DNA from: Catalinimonas alkaloidigena
GTDB lineage: Bacteria; Bacteroidota; Bacteroidia; Cytophagales; Cyclobacteriaceae
Direction of reading: 5' to 3'
Length of the DNA stretch: 64,000 nucleotides
Assembly (NCBI RefSeq): GCF_029504655.1
Contig: NZ_JAQFIL010000001.1
Location: 5,213,001 to 5,277,000, forward strand
Part shown: in pieces, positions 19,652-28,396 of the stretch
How positions within the stretch are numbered: position 1 is the stretch's first letter
Layout: the number at the start of each line of letters is the position of its first letter
The notes under the pieces: generated by a model
What the model saw: the letters and a program-made list of their open reading frames with translations, nothing else
Databases searched by the model: none
What the model was told of the DNA's origin: nothing
Program-made: the position numbers and the translations under genes

Positions 19652-20383
19652 TTATTTGTTCGGGTATTTCAGATTTAGTTTTTCAAGCTGTTCGGCTAAA
19701 ATTTTAGCTGCTGTATAATTACGAAACCAGCGCTTATCTGCTGGGATGATGTGCCAGGGCAGATGGTCGCAGGCATTCAATATGGTATGATACGTTTTCC
19801 TGTAGTCATCCCATTTTTTTGGGATAAGTTCATCTTCTTTGGCATATTTCCATCGTTTGTGCGGTTTTGTCTTACGCTCCTCAATACGCTTTACCTGCTC
19901 GTTAGCCGATAGGTGTAGATAAAACTTTAAAATCAATGTACCATTCGCCATCAGATGATGTTCCAGTTCATTGATCAGGTTGATGCGGTGCTGCAAGACA
20001 TCTTCTGAAAGGCTCTTGTTTGTAGCCGGAACCAGAATGTCTTCAAAGTATGACCTGTTAAATACCCTGATCATACCTTTCTTGGGAAAATGTGGATAAA
20101 CGCGCCATAAAAAGTCATGTTTGAGCTCATCAATTGTGGGTTTCTTAAACGATGTTACCTGCACGCCCTGCGGGTTCATGCCGCTAAAAGCGTGACGGAT
20201 CGTACCATCCTTTCCGGAGGTATCAAGCCCCTGCAAGACAATGAGCATGCTGTATCTTCCATCGGCATAGAACTTATTCTGCAACTGAAAAAGCTCCTTT
20301 CGGAGTTTTTTCAAGGCTTTCTTTGTTTCCGCCTTATCGGCATCTTCCGGTGGCAGTGTTGATATGTGTTCTAACTCAACCAT
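19652..20383 (-). CDS. ppk2: Polyphosphate kinase 2 (PPK2) family
   Basis: Cytoplasmic kinase of 243 aa that transfers phosphate between polyphosphate and nucleotides (NMP or NDP). The Walker A motif GLDTSGKDGT is near residues 51-60, and the lid/Walker B region FPKKGMIRVFNRSYFEDIL near 100-118. RWKYAKEDE near 180 and the C-terminal WHIIPADKRWFRNY complete the family pattern. Length and motifs fit a short, single-domain PPK2. The upstream genes encode PRPP synthase and an AMP-phosphorylase-like enzyme, so a role in ATP or ADP regeneration from polyphosphate during stress is likely; the preferred nucleotide cannot be read off. Confidence 0.9.
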   Translation of the reverse strand: MVELEHISTLPPEDADKAETKKALKKLRKELFQLQNKFYADGRYSMLIVLQGLDTSGKDGTIRHAFSGMNPQGVQVTSFKKPTIDELKHDFLWRVYPHFPKKGMIRVFNRSYFEDILVPATNKSLSEDVLQHRINLINELEHHLMANGTLILKFYLHLSANEQVKRIEERKTKPHKRWKYAKEDELIPKKWDDYRKTYHTILNACDHLPWHIIPADKRWFRNYTAAKILAEQLEKLNLKYPNK

Positions 20384-20389
20384 CTGATT

Positions 20390-21079
20390 TTATTCAATTT
20401 CTTTTGCGTTCTGTTCATATTTCATGGTAAACCAGGCCCCATCATCCTCTGTAAACTGCTGACGTTGCAATACGAAATCGTTAGTCAGGTATTCTTCCAC
20501 GACATAGTTTATCGTTTTAATACGGATTCCCATCATGTATGCTTCAATAACAGCCTCACTACTTATTTTTACTGATTGGTTCACTAACTCCTTTTTCCTG
20601 TTTTTTATGGTGACCAGGCTTTTGGATCCGAAAAAACTTAACACCCCCGATTCAACACTCATCTTCAAATGAATATCTTTTAATTCTTCTCCTTTACCCA
20701 GTTCATACAGTTGCTGAAAGTCTTCTGAAGTGACATCCACTTTTATCTTCTCGTCATCCGGATCAGTAAAAGGAAATACATTCAATAGCACATCAAACTC
20801 ATTGGGATTGCACTTATATGTGGTCGTGTACTTTTCCGTAAGCCGGCCGCTTTCGTCATAGAGCTCGGTTATTACCTTTATCCGATAAGTTTTACCCTGC
20901 TGCTCTAACTCACCCGTTAAAAATATCTGCTTGCCCTGCAGGTCTCCATTTTGATCATAGTTTTCACGTACTATTCTTTTTTGCGCTATTTGCTGAATGA
21001 ACATTTCTTTCTCCTGACCATACAAAATTGCAGGGGCAAGTTGCAGACACGCTATTAAGGTGAGTAGCGCACTACGCAT
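20390..21079 (-). CDS. Exported protein, DUF3108/TapB-like
   Basis: Exported protein of 229 aa with a clear signal peptide (ALLTLIACLQLAPAILYGQ; cleavage near residue 22). The mature part is rich in beta strands and charged residues (RLTEKYTTTYKCNPNEFDV; FPFTDPDDEKIKVDVTSED). It resembles the lipocalin-like DUF3108/TapB-type periplasmic proteins of Bacteroidota, but I hold this only loosely. It overlaps the 3' end of the PRPP synthase gene by 8 bases and is followed 6 bases later by PPK2, so it is in the same operon. Function unknown. Confidence 0.65.
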   Translation of the reverse strand: MRSALLTLIACLQLAPAILYGQEKEMFIQQIAQKRIVRENYDQNGDLQGKQIFLTGELEQQGKTYRIKVITELYDESGRLTEKYTTTYKCNPNEFDVLLNVFPFTDPDDEKIKVDVTSEDFQQLYELGKGEELKDIHLKMSVESGVLSFFGSKSLVTIKNRKKELVNQSVKISSEAVIEAYMMGIRIKTINYVVEEYLTNDFVLQRQQFTEDDGAWFTMKYEQNAKEIE

Positions 21080-21968
21080 GATGCTTCATCAGTTGGTTAA
21101 TCTCTTTTGCCAGAATATCTGAAAGGTCAATCTGATTACTTTCATGAGGGATGGTGTTGCACGTGACGACCTGTTGTACCCCTGCATTTTTTAGATCCGC
21201 ATAGGCTGAGCCAGCAAATACGGCATGTACCCCAACACAAACCGGTGGGTGCATTCCGGCTTTTTTTAAATGGCCGACTGTCTCTATCATCGTTCTGGCG
21301 GTGGAAATTATATCATCCACCAGTACCGGGGTGTGGTCTTTGTATTTTGCTACATCGGGGACGGACACTTCCACATCCCTGTCACCGTGCCTCACCTTCT
21401 CTAACACCGTAAAAGGTGCTCCGGCTTCTTCTGCTACCTGAGAAACCCATTGCTCACTTTCACTATCCGGGCCGATGAATACCGGCTTTTCAATATTATC
21501 GCTCACCCATTTTGAAATGTGTGATGCCGCATGGATCAGTTTATTAGGTACGGTGTAAATCTCACTTAACGAACTTCTACGGTGAAGGTGTGGGTCAACG
21601 GTGGTCAACGTTTCTGCAAAGCCTGATATTAATTCAGCAAAATACGTAGAGGTAATACCTTCTCCCGGATTAAACTGCTTATCCTGACGCATGTAGGCCA
21701 GATAAGGCGCTACCAGGCACGTACAGGCAGCACCAAGTTCTTTGGCCGTCTTACTTAAAAAGTACAGGGGCAGCAATTTGGCATCCGGCTCGTGTAATGT
21801 GCATACCATTACCACGCATTTATCTTTAACCTCAGAGTGAATCTGCACATAGCTTTCCCCATCGGGAAACTGCCGGATGGTTGCCTCTCCCTTTTCAGCC
21901 TTAAGGTGTCCTGCTATTTTTTTTGTAAGTTCTTCGTTGCCCGGTAAGGCAAAAACTATCATTTCCAT
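21072..21968 (-). CDS. prs: Ribose-phosphate pyrophosphokinase-like enzyme (PRPP synthase)
   Basis: Cytoplasmic enzyme of 298 aa making PRPP from ribose-5-phosphate and ATP. Hallmarks are RQFPDGESYVQI near residues 34-45, APYLAYMRQDKQFNPGE near 94-110 (the ATP-binding RQD-K), DPHLHRR near 120-127 and the PRPP-binding loop VLVDDIISTARTM near 215-227. It is a little shorter than housekeeping Prs (about 315 aa) and closer to archaeal-like forms. It lies 3 bases behind the AMP-phosphorylase-like gene, which places both in one nucleotide-salvage unit rather than in general biosynthesis. Confidence 0.9.
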   Translation of the reverse strand: MEMIVFALPGNEELTKKIAGHLKAEKGEATIRQFPDGESYVQIHSEVKDKCVVMVCTLHEPDAKLLPLYFLSKTAKELGAACTCLVAPYLAYMRQDKQFNPGEGITSTYFAELISGFAETLTTVDPHLHRRSSLSEIYTVPNKLIHAASHISKWVSDNIEKPVFIGPDSESEQWVSQVAEEAGAPFTVLEKVRHGDRDVEVSVPDVAKYKDHTPVLVDDIISTARTMIETVGHLKKAGMHPPVCVGVHAVFAGSAYADLKNAGVQQVVTCNTIPHESNQIDLSDILAKEINQLMKHHA

Positions 21969-21971
21969 ATT

Positions 21972-23495
21972 TTAAGTCGCTTTGATTTTAATAATTTGTT
22001 TTTGTGCATCCAGGTAAGAAAGGGCGTATTCAAGCTCTCCTTGTGACTCAGCATGGATTTCAAACAGAGTATCGTTCTCTTCCACATGAGTACCCAATGG
22101 TGTAAGCAGCAAAATGCCTGCTGTCATCGCACCTGGAGCACCGGCCAGCTTAGCCACTTTGGCCAGTCTGCGATTATCAATTTCTGAAACTACTCCACTT
22201 GCTGCGGATCTAATCCTATGCTTATGGGGCGCTACCTCAGGTTCCCTGAAAAAACCTTGTGCCTCGCAGATAGCAGTGAATTTTTTGTAGGCGGCTCCAC
22301 TTTTCAAAACTCTCAAAGCTTCAAGAGTACCTGACCCTTCGGCTGCTTTTCCTCCCATTTCAAGTAACCTGCCTGCCAATATTATTGCTCTTTCTCGCAG
22401 GTCATCAGGTGCATTGTTTTCATTTCTCAAGACGGATAAAACATCCTTAGCTTCCAAGGCAGGCCCTATACCCCTCCCCACAGGTTGTGACCCATCGGTT
22501 AATACAATATCAATATTCAGCCCGATGGCTTTGCCTACCGCAACCATCTTTTCTGACAGATGCACAGCAGCCTCCTGCGACCGCACCTTAGCCGTAGCTC
22601 CAACAGGAATATCAATCACCACATCGGTAGAACCTGCTGCCGCCTTTTTAGAAAGCACGGAAGCGATCATCTGCCCTTCGCTATCAATATCCAAAGCTTT
22701 TTCTACACGGATGAGTATATCATCTGCCGGACTTAGCTGTACTGATCCGCCCCAGGCAAGGCAACCGCCTTCCTGTTCCACGACATTTTTCATTTGCCCG
22801 GTGGTGAGATTTACGTTGGTGACTATGTCCATGGTGTCAGCAGTACCGGCAGGAGAAGTAATGGCACGGGAAGAAGTTTTAGGGATGGTCAACCCAGCTG
22901 CGGCAACAATAGACACTACTAATGGAGTAGTTCTGTTACCAGGCAAGCCTCCTATGCAGTGTTTATCATAAACTTTATCCTTGCCCCAGTCCAGTTTGAA
23001 ACCCACATTGATCATAGAACGGGTCAGGGCAATCACTTCGTCCTGATTTAATGAGTTCCCTGTGCTGGAAGCCAGAAAAGCCGACAATTGAATATTAGAT
23101 AAGTTACGATTGACGATATCGCCAATGATCCTGTCAAACTCGGCCTGGTTCAGTCGGTGTCCATAAATTTTCTTACGGACATCACTCATGGAATCAAGCG
23201 CATCTAAATGGCTCAGCCTAAGTAAGTCACCTTCTTTAGTTTCCAAGGCTTCAATAGCGGCATCAGAAAGGCCCAATTGGTCATGACTTAATTGTGACTC
23301 ATCATCCCAAACGATAAGAGACGCTACAATGGTTTTTTCTCCTTTTGAAACTTTTATACGATTTAAAGCCTCAAACCCTTCCGATATACAAACCGGGCAG
23401 TCCTTACTCATAAATACCATATATTCGTTTCGGGCATCTATGCCTAATCTTACTAGTTTTAATACGTTATGCCGGGTATCCTTTGCTTCCATCAC
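21972..23495 (-). CDS. Thymidine-phosphorylase-family protein, AMP-phosphorylase type
   Basis: Cytoplasmic enzyme of 507 aa. It is longer than bacterial thymidine phosphorylase (about 440 aa) because of an extra N-terminal domain of about 90 residues, as in archaeal AMP phosphorylase. The active-site signatures are KHCIGGLPGNRTTP near 182-196 and SSRAITSPAGTADTM near 210-224, which follow the archaeal type rather than the bacterial form. Such enzymes split AMP (or CMP/UMP) with phosphate to give the base and ribose-1,5-bisphosphate. No ribose-bisphosphate isomerase or RuBisCO is visible in this window, so the fate of the product is open. It overlaps the RNase gene upstream by 4 bases and precedes prs. 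Confidence 0.88.
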   Translation of the reverse strand: MMEAKDTRHNVLKLVRLGIDARNEYMVFMSKDCPVCISEGFEALNRIKVSKGEKTIVASLIVWDDESQLSHDQLGLSDAAIEALETKEGDLLRLSHLDALDSMSDVRKKIYGHRLNQAEFDRIIGDIVNRNLSNIQLSAFLASSTGNSLNQDEVIALTRSMINVGFKLDWGKDKVYDKHCIGGLPGNRTTPLVVSIVAAAGLTIPKTSSRAITSPAGTADTMDIVTNVNLTTGQMKNVVEQEGGCLAWGGSVQLSPADDILIRVEKALDIDSEGQMIASVLSKKAAAGSTDVVIDIPVGATAKVRSQEAAVHLSEKMVAVGKAIGLNIDIVLTDGSQPVGRGIGPALEAKDVLSVLRNENNAPDDLRERAIILAGRLLEMGGKAAEGSGTLEALRVLKSGAAYKKFTAICEAQGFFREPEVAPHKHRIRSAASGVVSEIDNRRLAKVAKLAGAPGAMTAGILLLTPLGTHVEENDTLFEIHAESQGELEYALSYLDAQKQIIKIKAT

Positions 23496-24862
23496 AATTC
23501 TACCTTTTGATTAAGTTGTGGGATATCTGTTTGCCATCCTTTATTATCTTCCAGGGCTTTTGACAAAGCTTCTGCCTGCTCTGCTTCCCCATGAATAATA
23601 AACACCTTTTCGGGTTGTTTTTTAATTTCAGAGAGCCAATCAATCAAATCGTTTTGATCACCATGTGCACTCAGTCCTTCAATGTGTTCCATCTGCATGT
23701 TGAATGGCAGCCATTTGCCATACACTTTAATTTCTTTTGCACCTTCAAGTAGCTTTCTTCCTCTTGTTCCTTCTGCCTGATAGCCTACAAAAAGTAGGGT
23801 GTCGTTACTATTGCCTGATCTTGTTTCCATGTAGTTGAGTATTCGTCCGCCCGTCATCATACCGCTACCTGCAATGATGATCTTGGATTTATTGTCTTCC
23901 CGCAGTGTCAGTGTTTCCCGATAGTTGCTCACTTCCTGAAAATGAGAACACATTTCATCACATTCTTCCGGCTTAAGCTTGTGCCAGTCCCTGGAAGCAT
24001 GAAATAGATGGAGTACATTAGCACCCATAGGGCTATCCATGATCATTGGTATTTTTGGAATCCTTTTCTCCTTCAAAAGCCTCCAAAGCATTAGCATCAT
24101 GAGCTGAGTGCGCTCTACGGCAAAACTGGGAATGAACAGGCTTCCTCCACGCTCTACCGTTTCGTTGACTATACGTTCCAGTTCAGGGACAATACTTTCT
24201 TCTTCAGGATGAATCCTTCCTCCATAGGTGGATTCAATAAGCAGGACATCCGCTTTTTCAGGCTTTTTTGGCGTATACAAAAGCAAATCTTTTTTTCTGC
24301 CAATATCACCTGAAAACACCAGGCGGCTATCGTTGGTCTCTACTTCAATAAAAGTTGATCCAATGATATGGCCATTGTATTGCCACCTTACTTTAAAGGC
24401 ACCTTCAATTACATGCCATTTACCTTCTGAAACAGGGTTGAAAAGTGGAAGGGTATTTTCAACGTCTTTTAAGTCATAGAAAGCCTCTGCCGGACTGTGC
24501 TTACTGTAACCCTCTTTATTTGCCCTGGCTGCCTCTTCTTCCTGAATTTTGGCGCTATCCTTTAAGATAATTTCTGCGATTTTTAAGGTAGGCGCACTAC
24601 CATATATTTTTCCTCTAAAACCAAGCTTTACCAAACGAGCCAGGTAGCCGGTATGATCAAGATGTCCGTGCGTAAGCACAACAGCATCAATGGCTTTCGG
24701 ATCATATTCAGGTTGTTCCCAATTGAGTAAACGTAATTCTTTTAATCCTTGAAACACACCGCAATCCACCATCAGTTTTTTATTTCCTGATTCAAGTAAA
24801 TATTTGGAGCCTGTAACCGTACCAGCGGCTCCTAAAAAGTTTATGGTCATTTTATCATTCAT
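23492..24862 (-). CDS. Metallo-beta-lactamase/beta-CASP RNase
   Basis: Predicted zinc-dependent RNA nuclease of 456 aa, cytoplasmic. The MBL core carries THGHLDHTGYLARL near residues 64-77, FSGDIGRKKDLLLY near 185-198 and ESTYGGRIH. The beta-CASP insert has the CPSF/YSH1-like blocks DSPMGANVL and GSGMMTGGRIL. C-terminal SAHGDQNDLIDW and VFIIHGEAEQAEAL complete the metal site and the Zn-dependent RNA-metabolism (RMMBL) domain. It overlaps the AMP-phosphorylase gene and follows the ATP-cone protein by 8 bases. One idea is that it releases 5'-nucleotides from RNA that the next enzymes salvage (inference). Confidence 0.9.
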   Translation of the reverse strand: MNDKMTINFLGAAGTVTGSKYLLESGNKKLMVDCGVFQGLKELRLLNWEQPEYDPKAIDAVVLTHGHLDHTGYLARLVKLGFRGKIYGSAPTLKIAEIILKDSAKIQEEEAARANKEGYSKHSPAEAFYDLKDVENTLPLFNPVSEGKWHVIEGAFKVRWQYNGHIIGSTFIEVETNDSRLVFSGDIGRKKDLLLYTPKKPEKADVLLIESTYGGRIHPEEESIVPELERIVNETVERGGSLFIPSFAVERTQLMMLMLWRLLKEKRIPKIPMIMDSPMGANVLHLFHASRDWHKLKPEECDEMCSHFQEVSNYRETLTLREDNKSKIIIAGSGMMTGGRILNYMETRSGNSNDTLLFVGYQAEGTRGRKLLEGAKEIKVYGKWLPFNMQMEHIEGLSAHGDQNDLIDWLSEIKKQPEKVFIIHGEAEQAEALSKALEDNKGWQTDIPQLNQKVEL

Positions 24863-24870
24863 TTGTTGTG

Positions 24871-25719
24871 TTACGTACTACCTGAGCAAATTTCCTCTCC
24901 CTCTTTGATGATTCTTTTGACTCGTGTATGAGAAATGCCCATTTCTTCAAGTAATTCGGGTTTATTGCATAACTCCTTACAAAGCACGATCATCTTATCA
25001 ATCAGCTTTTGCTTCTCAGCCTTTGTAAGGCTGGTAAGACATGTAACAGGGTGCAGACCAGACATATTTATCCGGTCGCTAATGCTTCCTTGCTGTGGAT
25101 AATCCCAACCTATCAGTATTAGACCTGAACATTTGCCATATTGGATGGCATCTTCGGTAAACCGGGTATTGGTCACCACCCAGCCTTCATGAAATTTTGT
25201 CGCGTGTCCTTTGCGCTTTTCCCATTGCTTTTTCACATCCTCAAACCGGGATTTGATATAAAGTGGAATTTTCACATCACACTTATAACCTTGGCGGTTA
25301 TGAAATTTGCACTCCACCATGAAGTGCTGATTATCTTTCTCAGCCTCCACATCTATTTCGTGAGAGACGCAATGACCCTGAATGATTACCCCGACTTTAG
25401 TACGGTACCCCTGATGTTTTAAAATTTCACCTACAAACTTTTCAAAGGGATAACCAGAGGGACCCAGCTCCAGAATCGCCTGCTTGATCTTATACCTACC
25501 TGCTACAGGTTTTGAGTGCTTCCGTAGCATGGAGAATGCCTGGCTGTAGATTTTCTTTGTGGACATACCATCAACAAGCTGCGCTTCAATCTCACTCACA
25601 ATCCGATCAATAACGGCAGAAACTGCCCCTGCCTTTTCAAGGGATTGCCTGAGTTTGGTTGGTGAAAATGGAGCTTTTTCACCGGAAGCCTTGGTTATTA
25701 AAACGGTCTTTTCTGGCAT
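24871..25719 (-). CDS. ATP-cone domain fused to a Mrr-like restriction-endonuclease fold
   Basis: Protein of 282 aa. Residues 1-90 form an ATP-cone (KASGEKAPFSPTKLRQSLEKAG; CELL-type helices; VAGRYKIKQAILELGPSGYP), the regulatory nucleotide-binding fold known from ribonucleotide reductases and NrdR. Residues 95-215 look like a PD-(D/E)xK nuclease of the Mrr type: FEKFVGEILKHQGY, then HEIDVEAEKDNQHFMVECKF, with Asp near 125 and E-C-K near 135-137. The C-terminus (TKAEKQKLIDKMIVLCKELC and onwards) is a helical tail. The pair suggests a nuclease gated by ATP or dATP level. It is the first gene of the RNase-AMP phosphorylase-prs-PPK2 run and is preceded by a GATGTACGA element. Confidence 0.82.
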   Translation of the reverse strand: MPEKTVLITKASGEKAPFSPTKLRQSLEKAGAVSAVIDRIVSEIEAQLVDGMSTKKIYSQAFSMLRKHSKPVAGRYKIKQAILELGPSGYPFEKFVGEILKHQGYRTKVGVIIQGHCVSHEIDVEAEKDNQHFMVECKFHNRQGYKCDVKIPLYIKSRFEDVKKQWEKRKGHATKFHEGWVVTNTRFTEDAIQYGKCSGLILIGWDYPQQGSISDRINMSGLHPVTCLTSLTKAEKQKLIDKMIVLCKELCNKPELLEEMGISHTRVKRIIKEGEEICSGST

Positions 25720-25787
25720 TCAATCTACTTTAACAATTGGATGTTAAAGTTAGAATTTTACACTCGGAGGTTTTTATGATATCTCAC

Positions 25788-25805
25788 TTTCGATGTACGA
25801 AATTA
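25788..25805 (-). promoter_or_regulatory. GATGTACGA-type operator or promoter element, copy 2
   Basis: TTTCGATGTACGAAATTA on the plus strand contains a perfect short dyad, TTTCG-ATGTA-CGAAA. It ends 68 bases before the start of the ATP-cone gene, almost the same distance as copy 1 before the HMA-AraC gene (67). This spacing, and the conserved core, argue for a real control element for the downstream stress operon. Confidence 0.58.
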
Positions 25806-25842
25806 CGTCTCTGATTTCAGCCAACCTTAAGCTACAAATTTT

Positions 25843-26961
25843 CTACTTATTGAGTAGCATTTCGGTCTTTATAGCCTCATTTACCATAAGCAACTCATTG
25901 ATATTTTCTTTATCCACAATGCCAATAAGTTGACCATTGTCCAGTACTGGGGCCACCGAGCAGTGGCTAGCCATCAGTTTTTGATAGACCTCCTGTAGTG
26001 CCATAGTCGGGTGCAGTGTCAAATAATCATTTCGCACCATACGAGACACCGGTGACGCCTTCCCGTATTCGGACAATCCTTTTATCAGTTCTTTTCGCGT
26101 TAAAACACCATGAATATGATTGTTTTTAGTAACTATAAATTCTTGTTCCTGGCTATCAAGTAGCACCTGTACTACCTTTTCCAAATTGTCTTCCGGTACT
26201 AAACGGGTAAACTTTCTCATCAGTACATCTTTTGCCGTATATCCGGATAAAGCGGATTTTGTTGATTCGTACACCGCTTCTGAACCGGCTCCCAGGTAGA
26301 TGAACAACCCTATGAATACCAGCCAGAAATTGTAGAAGAACCCGAAAAACACGAAGGCTATGGCGAGAAATTGTCCCACGGTTGCCGCAATGCGTGTTGC
26401 CCGTGGGCGATCCATAGTAAAGGCTAGCACGGCCCGTAATATCCGGCCTCCATCCATAGGAAAAGCCGGAATAAGGTTGAATACCGCCAGGATTAGATTA
26501 GCGGCAAAAAGATTAAAACCAAAGGGCCGACCGAGCATATGCGCGTTTTGATTTTCCACTTCCAGCATTGAGAGATCGGGCACCTTTCCAGTGTACTGTA
26601 GGTAGATCAACAGTATTGCTGCAATTCCCAAGTTTACGGCTGGCCCCGCAATGGCAACCAATAATTCCTGCCGCGGCTTCTCCGGCATCGCCTCCAGGCT
26701 GGCTACGCCACCAATGGGATAAATAGTGATGTCGCGGGTTAGGATATGATAACGTTTGGCGGTGAGGGCATGCCCAAACTCATGTAATACTACGCAGCCA
26801 AACAATGCCAAAATAAACAGTACCCCCCATAACCCTTCGTAGATACCATGTCCCATATTGTAGTGCATCAGAAAAATCCATCCAATAATTATCCAGAAGG
26901 TCCAGTGAATGAAGACTTTAATGCTGGCATAACTGCCTATGTACAGTGACCATTTTTTCAT
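25843..26961 (-). CDS. Site-2 protease family (M50) with CBS pair
   Basis: Inner-membrane zinc metalloprotease of 372 aa. Residues 1-215 hold about six membrane helices with the M50 active site HEFGHALTAKRY near residues 61-72 and the second metal motif NLIPAFPMDGGRILRA near 158-173. Residues 225-360 form two CBS domains, which usually bind adenine nucleotides (MRKFTRLVPEDNLEKVVQVL; MVRNDYLTLHPTMALQEV). Such CBS-S2P proteins are often sited in stress islands; substrates are unknown. It is last in the GAPDH-led run, 48 bases after the GAPDH gene. Nucleotide sensing by CBS fits the energy theme of the block (inference). Confidence 0.9.
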   Translation of the reverse strand: MKKWSLYIGSYASIKVFIHWTFWIIIGWIFLMHYNMGHGIYEGLWGVLFILALFGCVVLHEFGHALTAKRYHILTRDITIYPIGGVASLEAMPEKPRQELLVAIAGPAVNLGIAAILLIYLQYTGKVPDLSMLEVENQNAHMLGRPFGFNLFAANLILAVFNLIPAFPMDGGRILRAVLAFTMDRPRATRIAATVGQFLAIAFVFFGFFYNFWLVFIGLFIYLGAGSEAVYESTKSALSGYTAKDVLMRKFTRLVPEDNLEKVVQVLLDSQEQEFIVTKNNHIHGVLTRKELIKGLSEYGKASPVSRMVRNDYLTLHPTMALQEVYQKLMASHCSVAPVLDNGQLIGIVDKENINELLMVNEAIKTEMLLNK

Positions 26962-27009
26962 TTTAGGTATATGTTTTTCGTTCGCTTGATTAAACCTAAA
27001 TATCCTATC

Positions 27010-28026
27010 TTACTTAATCCCTAAACTTTCATTCGTCTTTTTAATAGAGCTTTCTGCACTTTTCTCTATTCCCGTCAATGCCCTTATAGCATCAATTGTT
27101 TCCGGTATAACAATAGCCTGGTTATCGACCACATACGCATAATAGAGCTCATCTCCCTCGACTTTAAGCATATCTTGCCAAAGGGCTACTTCATACATAT
27201 CGCCCCAGGGCCGTCCCATATCCAGGTACTTTTCTTTGATCGTATTATTGGAAACCAGACCATCGCTGTAGTTAATCAATTTGATTCGCGTAGATGTCTG
27301 AAATGCTTCTATCACCTCTTTTTTATCTGCTTTCCGGGTAAGACGGACATTCCAGTAGTGCAGGTGGCTAAGGGTTTGAGGTACTTTCACAGCCATGGTT
27401 ACTACATCCAGTTCAGAGTCCACGCTCTGTGCGTCCGGCCCCTGGTGGCTGGGAATATCTTTCTCTGGCACGAGCGTATTCATGATGCCCCCTAAATGGC
27501 TTTCCCAGGGGTCTGTTGCCCTGCGCAGCAAAGTTCCCCGGGCACTCTGTAACAGATCCGCCTTTTTAAGAGCGGTAAGCGTACGCAAAATGGAGGTGGT
27601 GTTGCAGGAGACCACACGGGTACTGTCCCGCTTCAGGGCGGAGGCATAGTTATTTTCCGCACTAAAGGAGTGGCCGGTAGTTTTGTGTTTTTCTCCACCT
27701 TGCAGGATAAATTTTATTCCCCGCTCTTTATAAATTTTTACATTTTGTGCGGCTATCTTCTTTGGCGTACAATCTACCACCAGGTGAGCAACCCCTAATA
27801 GGTCTGCCATATTACCAGCCAGGGGAATACCGGCCTTTTGCATGTAACCACTGGCATCTTCGGTAGCTGCATAAACAGGGTATCCTTTATTTACTGCAGC
27901 TTGAATGCGCCAGTCGCTGATCACATCACATACCCCGGCTAATTCCATATCGTCTTGTAAAGCAATTGCATCGGCTACTCTTTTGCCGATTACGCCATAT
28001 CCTATAAGTGCTATTTTCTTTTTCAT
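27010..28026 (-). CDS. gap2: Type II (archaeal-type) glyceraldehyde-3-phosphate dehydrogenase
   Basis: Cytoplasmic enzyme of 338 aa from the ATG at 28026, which places the nucleotide fold at the start (KKKIALIGYGVIGKRVADAI). It oxidises glyceraldehyde-3-phosphate to 1,3-bisphosphoglycerate. The sequence follows archaeal GAPDH: VVDCTPKKIAAQN near 84-96, the catalytic Cys in VVSCNTTSILRTL near 138, then LRRATDPWESHLGGIMNTLVP. Bacterial GAPDH has SCTTNC at the active site instead. In a bacterium this is unusual and suggests transfer as part of an island. The class I aldolase at 15240 makes its substrate. Confidence 0.9.
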   Translation of the reverse strand: MKKKIALIGYGVIGKRVADAIALQDDMELAGVCDVISDWRIQAAVNKGYPVYAATEDASGYMQKAGIPLAGNMADLLGVAHLVVDCTPKKIAAQNVKIYKERGIKFILQGGEKHKTTGHSFSAENNYASALKRDSTRVVSCNTTSILRTLTALKKADLLQSARGTLLRRATDPWESHLGGIMNTLVPEKDIPSHQGPDAQSVDSELDVVTMAVKVPQTLSHLHYWNVRLTRKADKKEVIEAFQTSTRIKLINYSDGLVSNNTIKEKYLDMGRPWGDMYEVALWQDMLKVEGDELYYAYVVDNQAIVIPETIDAIRALTGIEKSAESSIKKTNESLGIK

Positions 28027-28114
28027 GATATCATTGGTTTTTAATTGAGGTGTGAATATTATTAACATGGAAAAGCCCGAATACGACCAGCACAAAGCTT
28101 TACCGGGTCTCCAA

Positions 28115-28396
28115 TCAGCGGTACTTTTTATTAAACGAGATGTTATAGACGGATGCTACCAGGGCACCAAACAACCAGCCTAATATAAACATTTCTACCA
28201 GACCTATTAAGGCTTCAGTCCAGGGCACGTCCATTCTAATTACAGCACTTGTATCCAGCCCGTGTAACAGGCTATTAAAAAACAAGATGGTCCCCTCACG
28301 GCCTACTGTTGCCATTAAAATAATACAACCCAGGTAAAATATGGCCCCTGCCACTCCCCAGGCTAATGCGAATTTCTTAATGTTGATGTGTTGCAT
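28115..28396 (-). CDS. DUF5676-like small membrane protein
   Basis: Membrane protein of 93 aa with two hydrophobic segments (ALAWGVAGAIFYLGCIILMA and EALIGLVEMFILGWLFGALV) and a short basic tail. The ATG at 28396 (MQHINIKKFALAWG) is preferred; it overlaps the end of the upstream gene by 20 bases, whereas the longer frame would overlap more. The layout KFALAWGxAxAxxYLGC...VE...GWxxGxLxAxxYN fits the DUF5676 family. Function unknown. It stands in the run of small membrane and stress genes. Confidence 0.68.
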   Translation of the reverse strand: MQHINIKKFALAWGVAGAIFYLGCIILMATVGREGTILFFNSLLHGLDTSAVIRMDVPWTEALIGLVEMFILGWLFGALVASVYNISFNKKYR

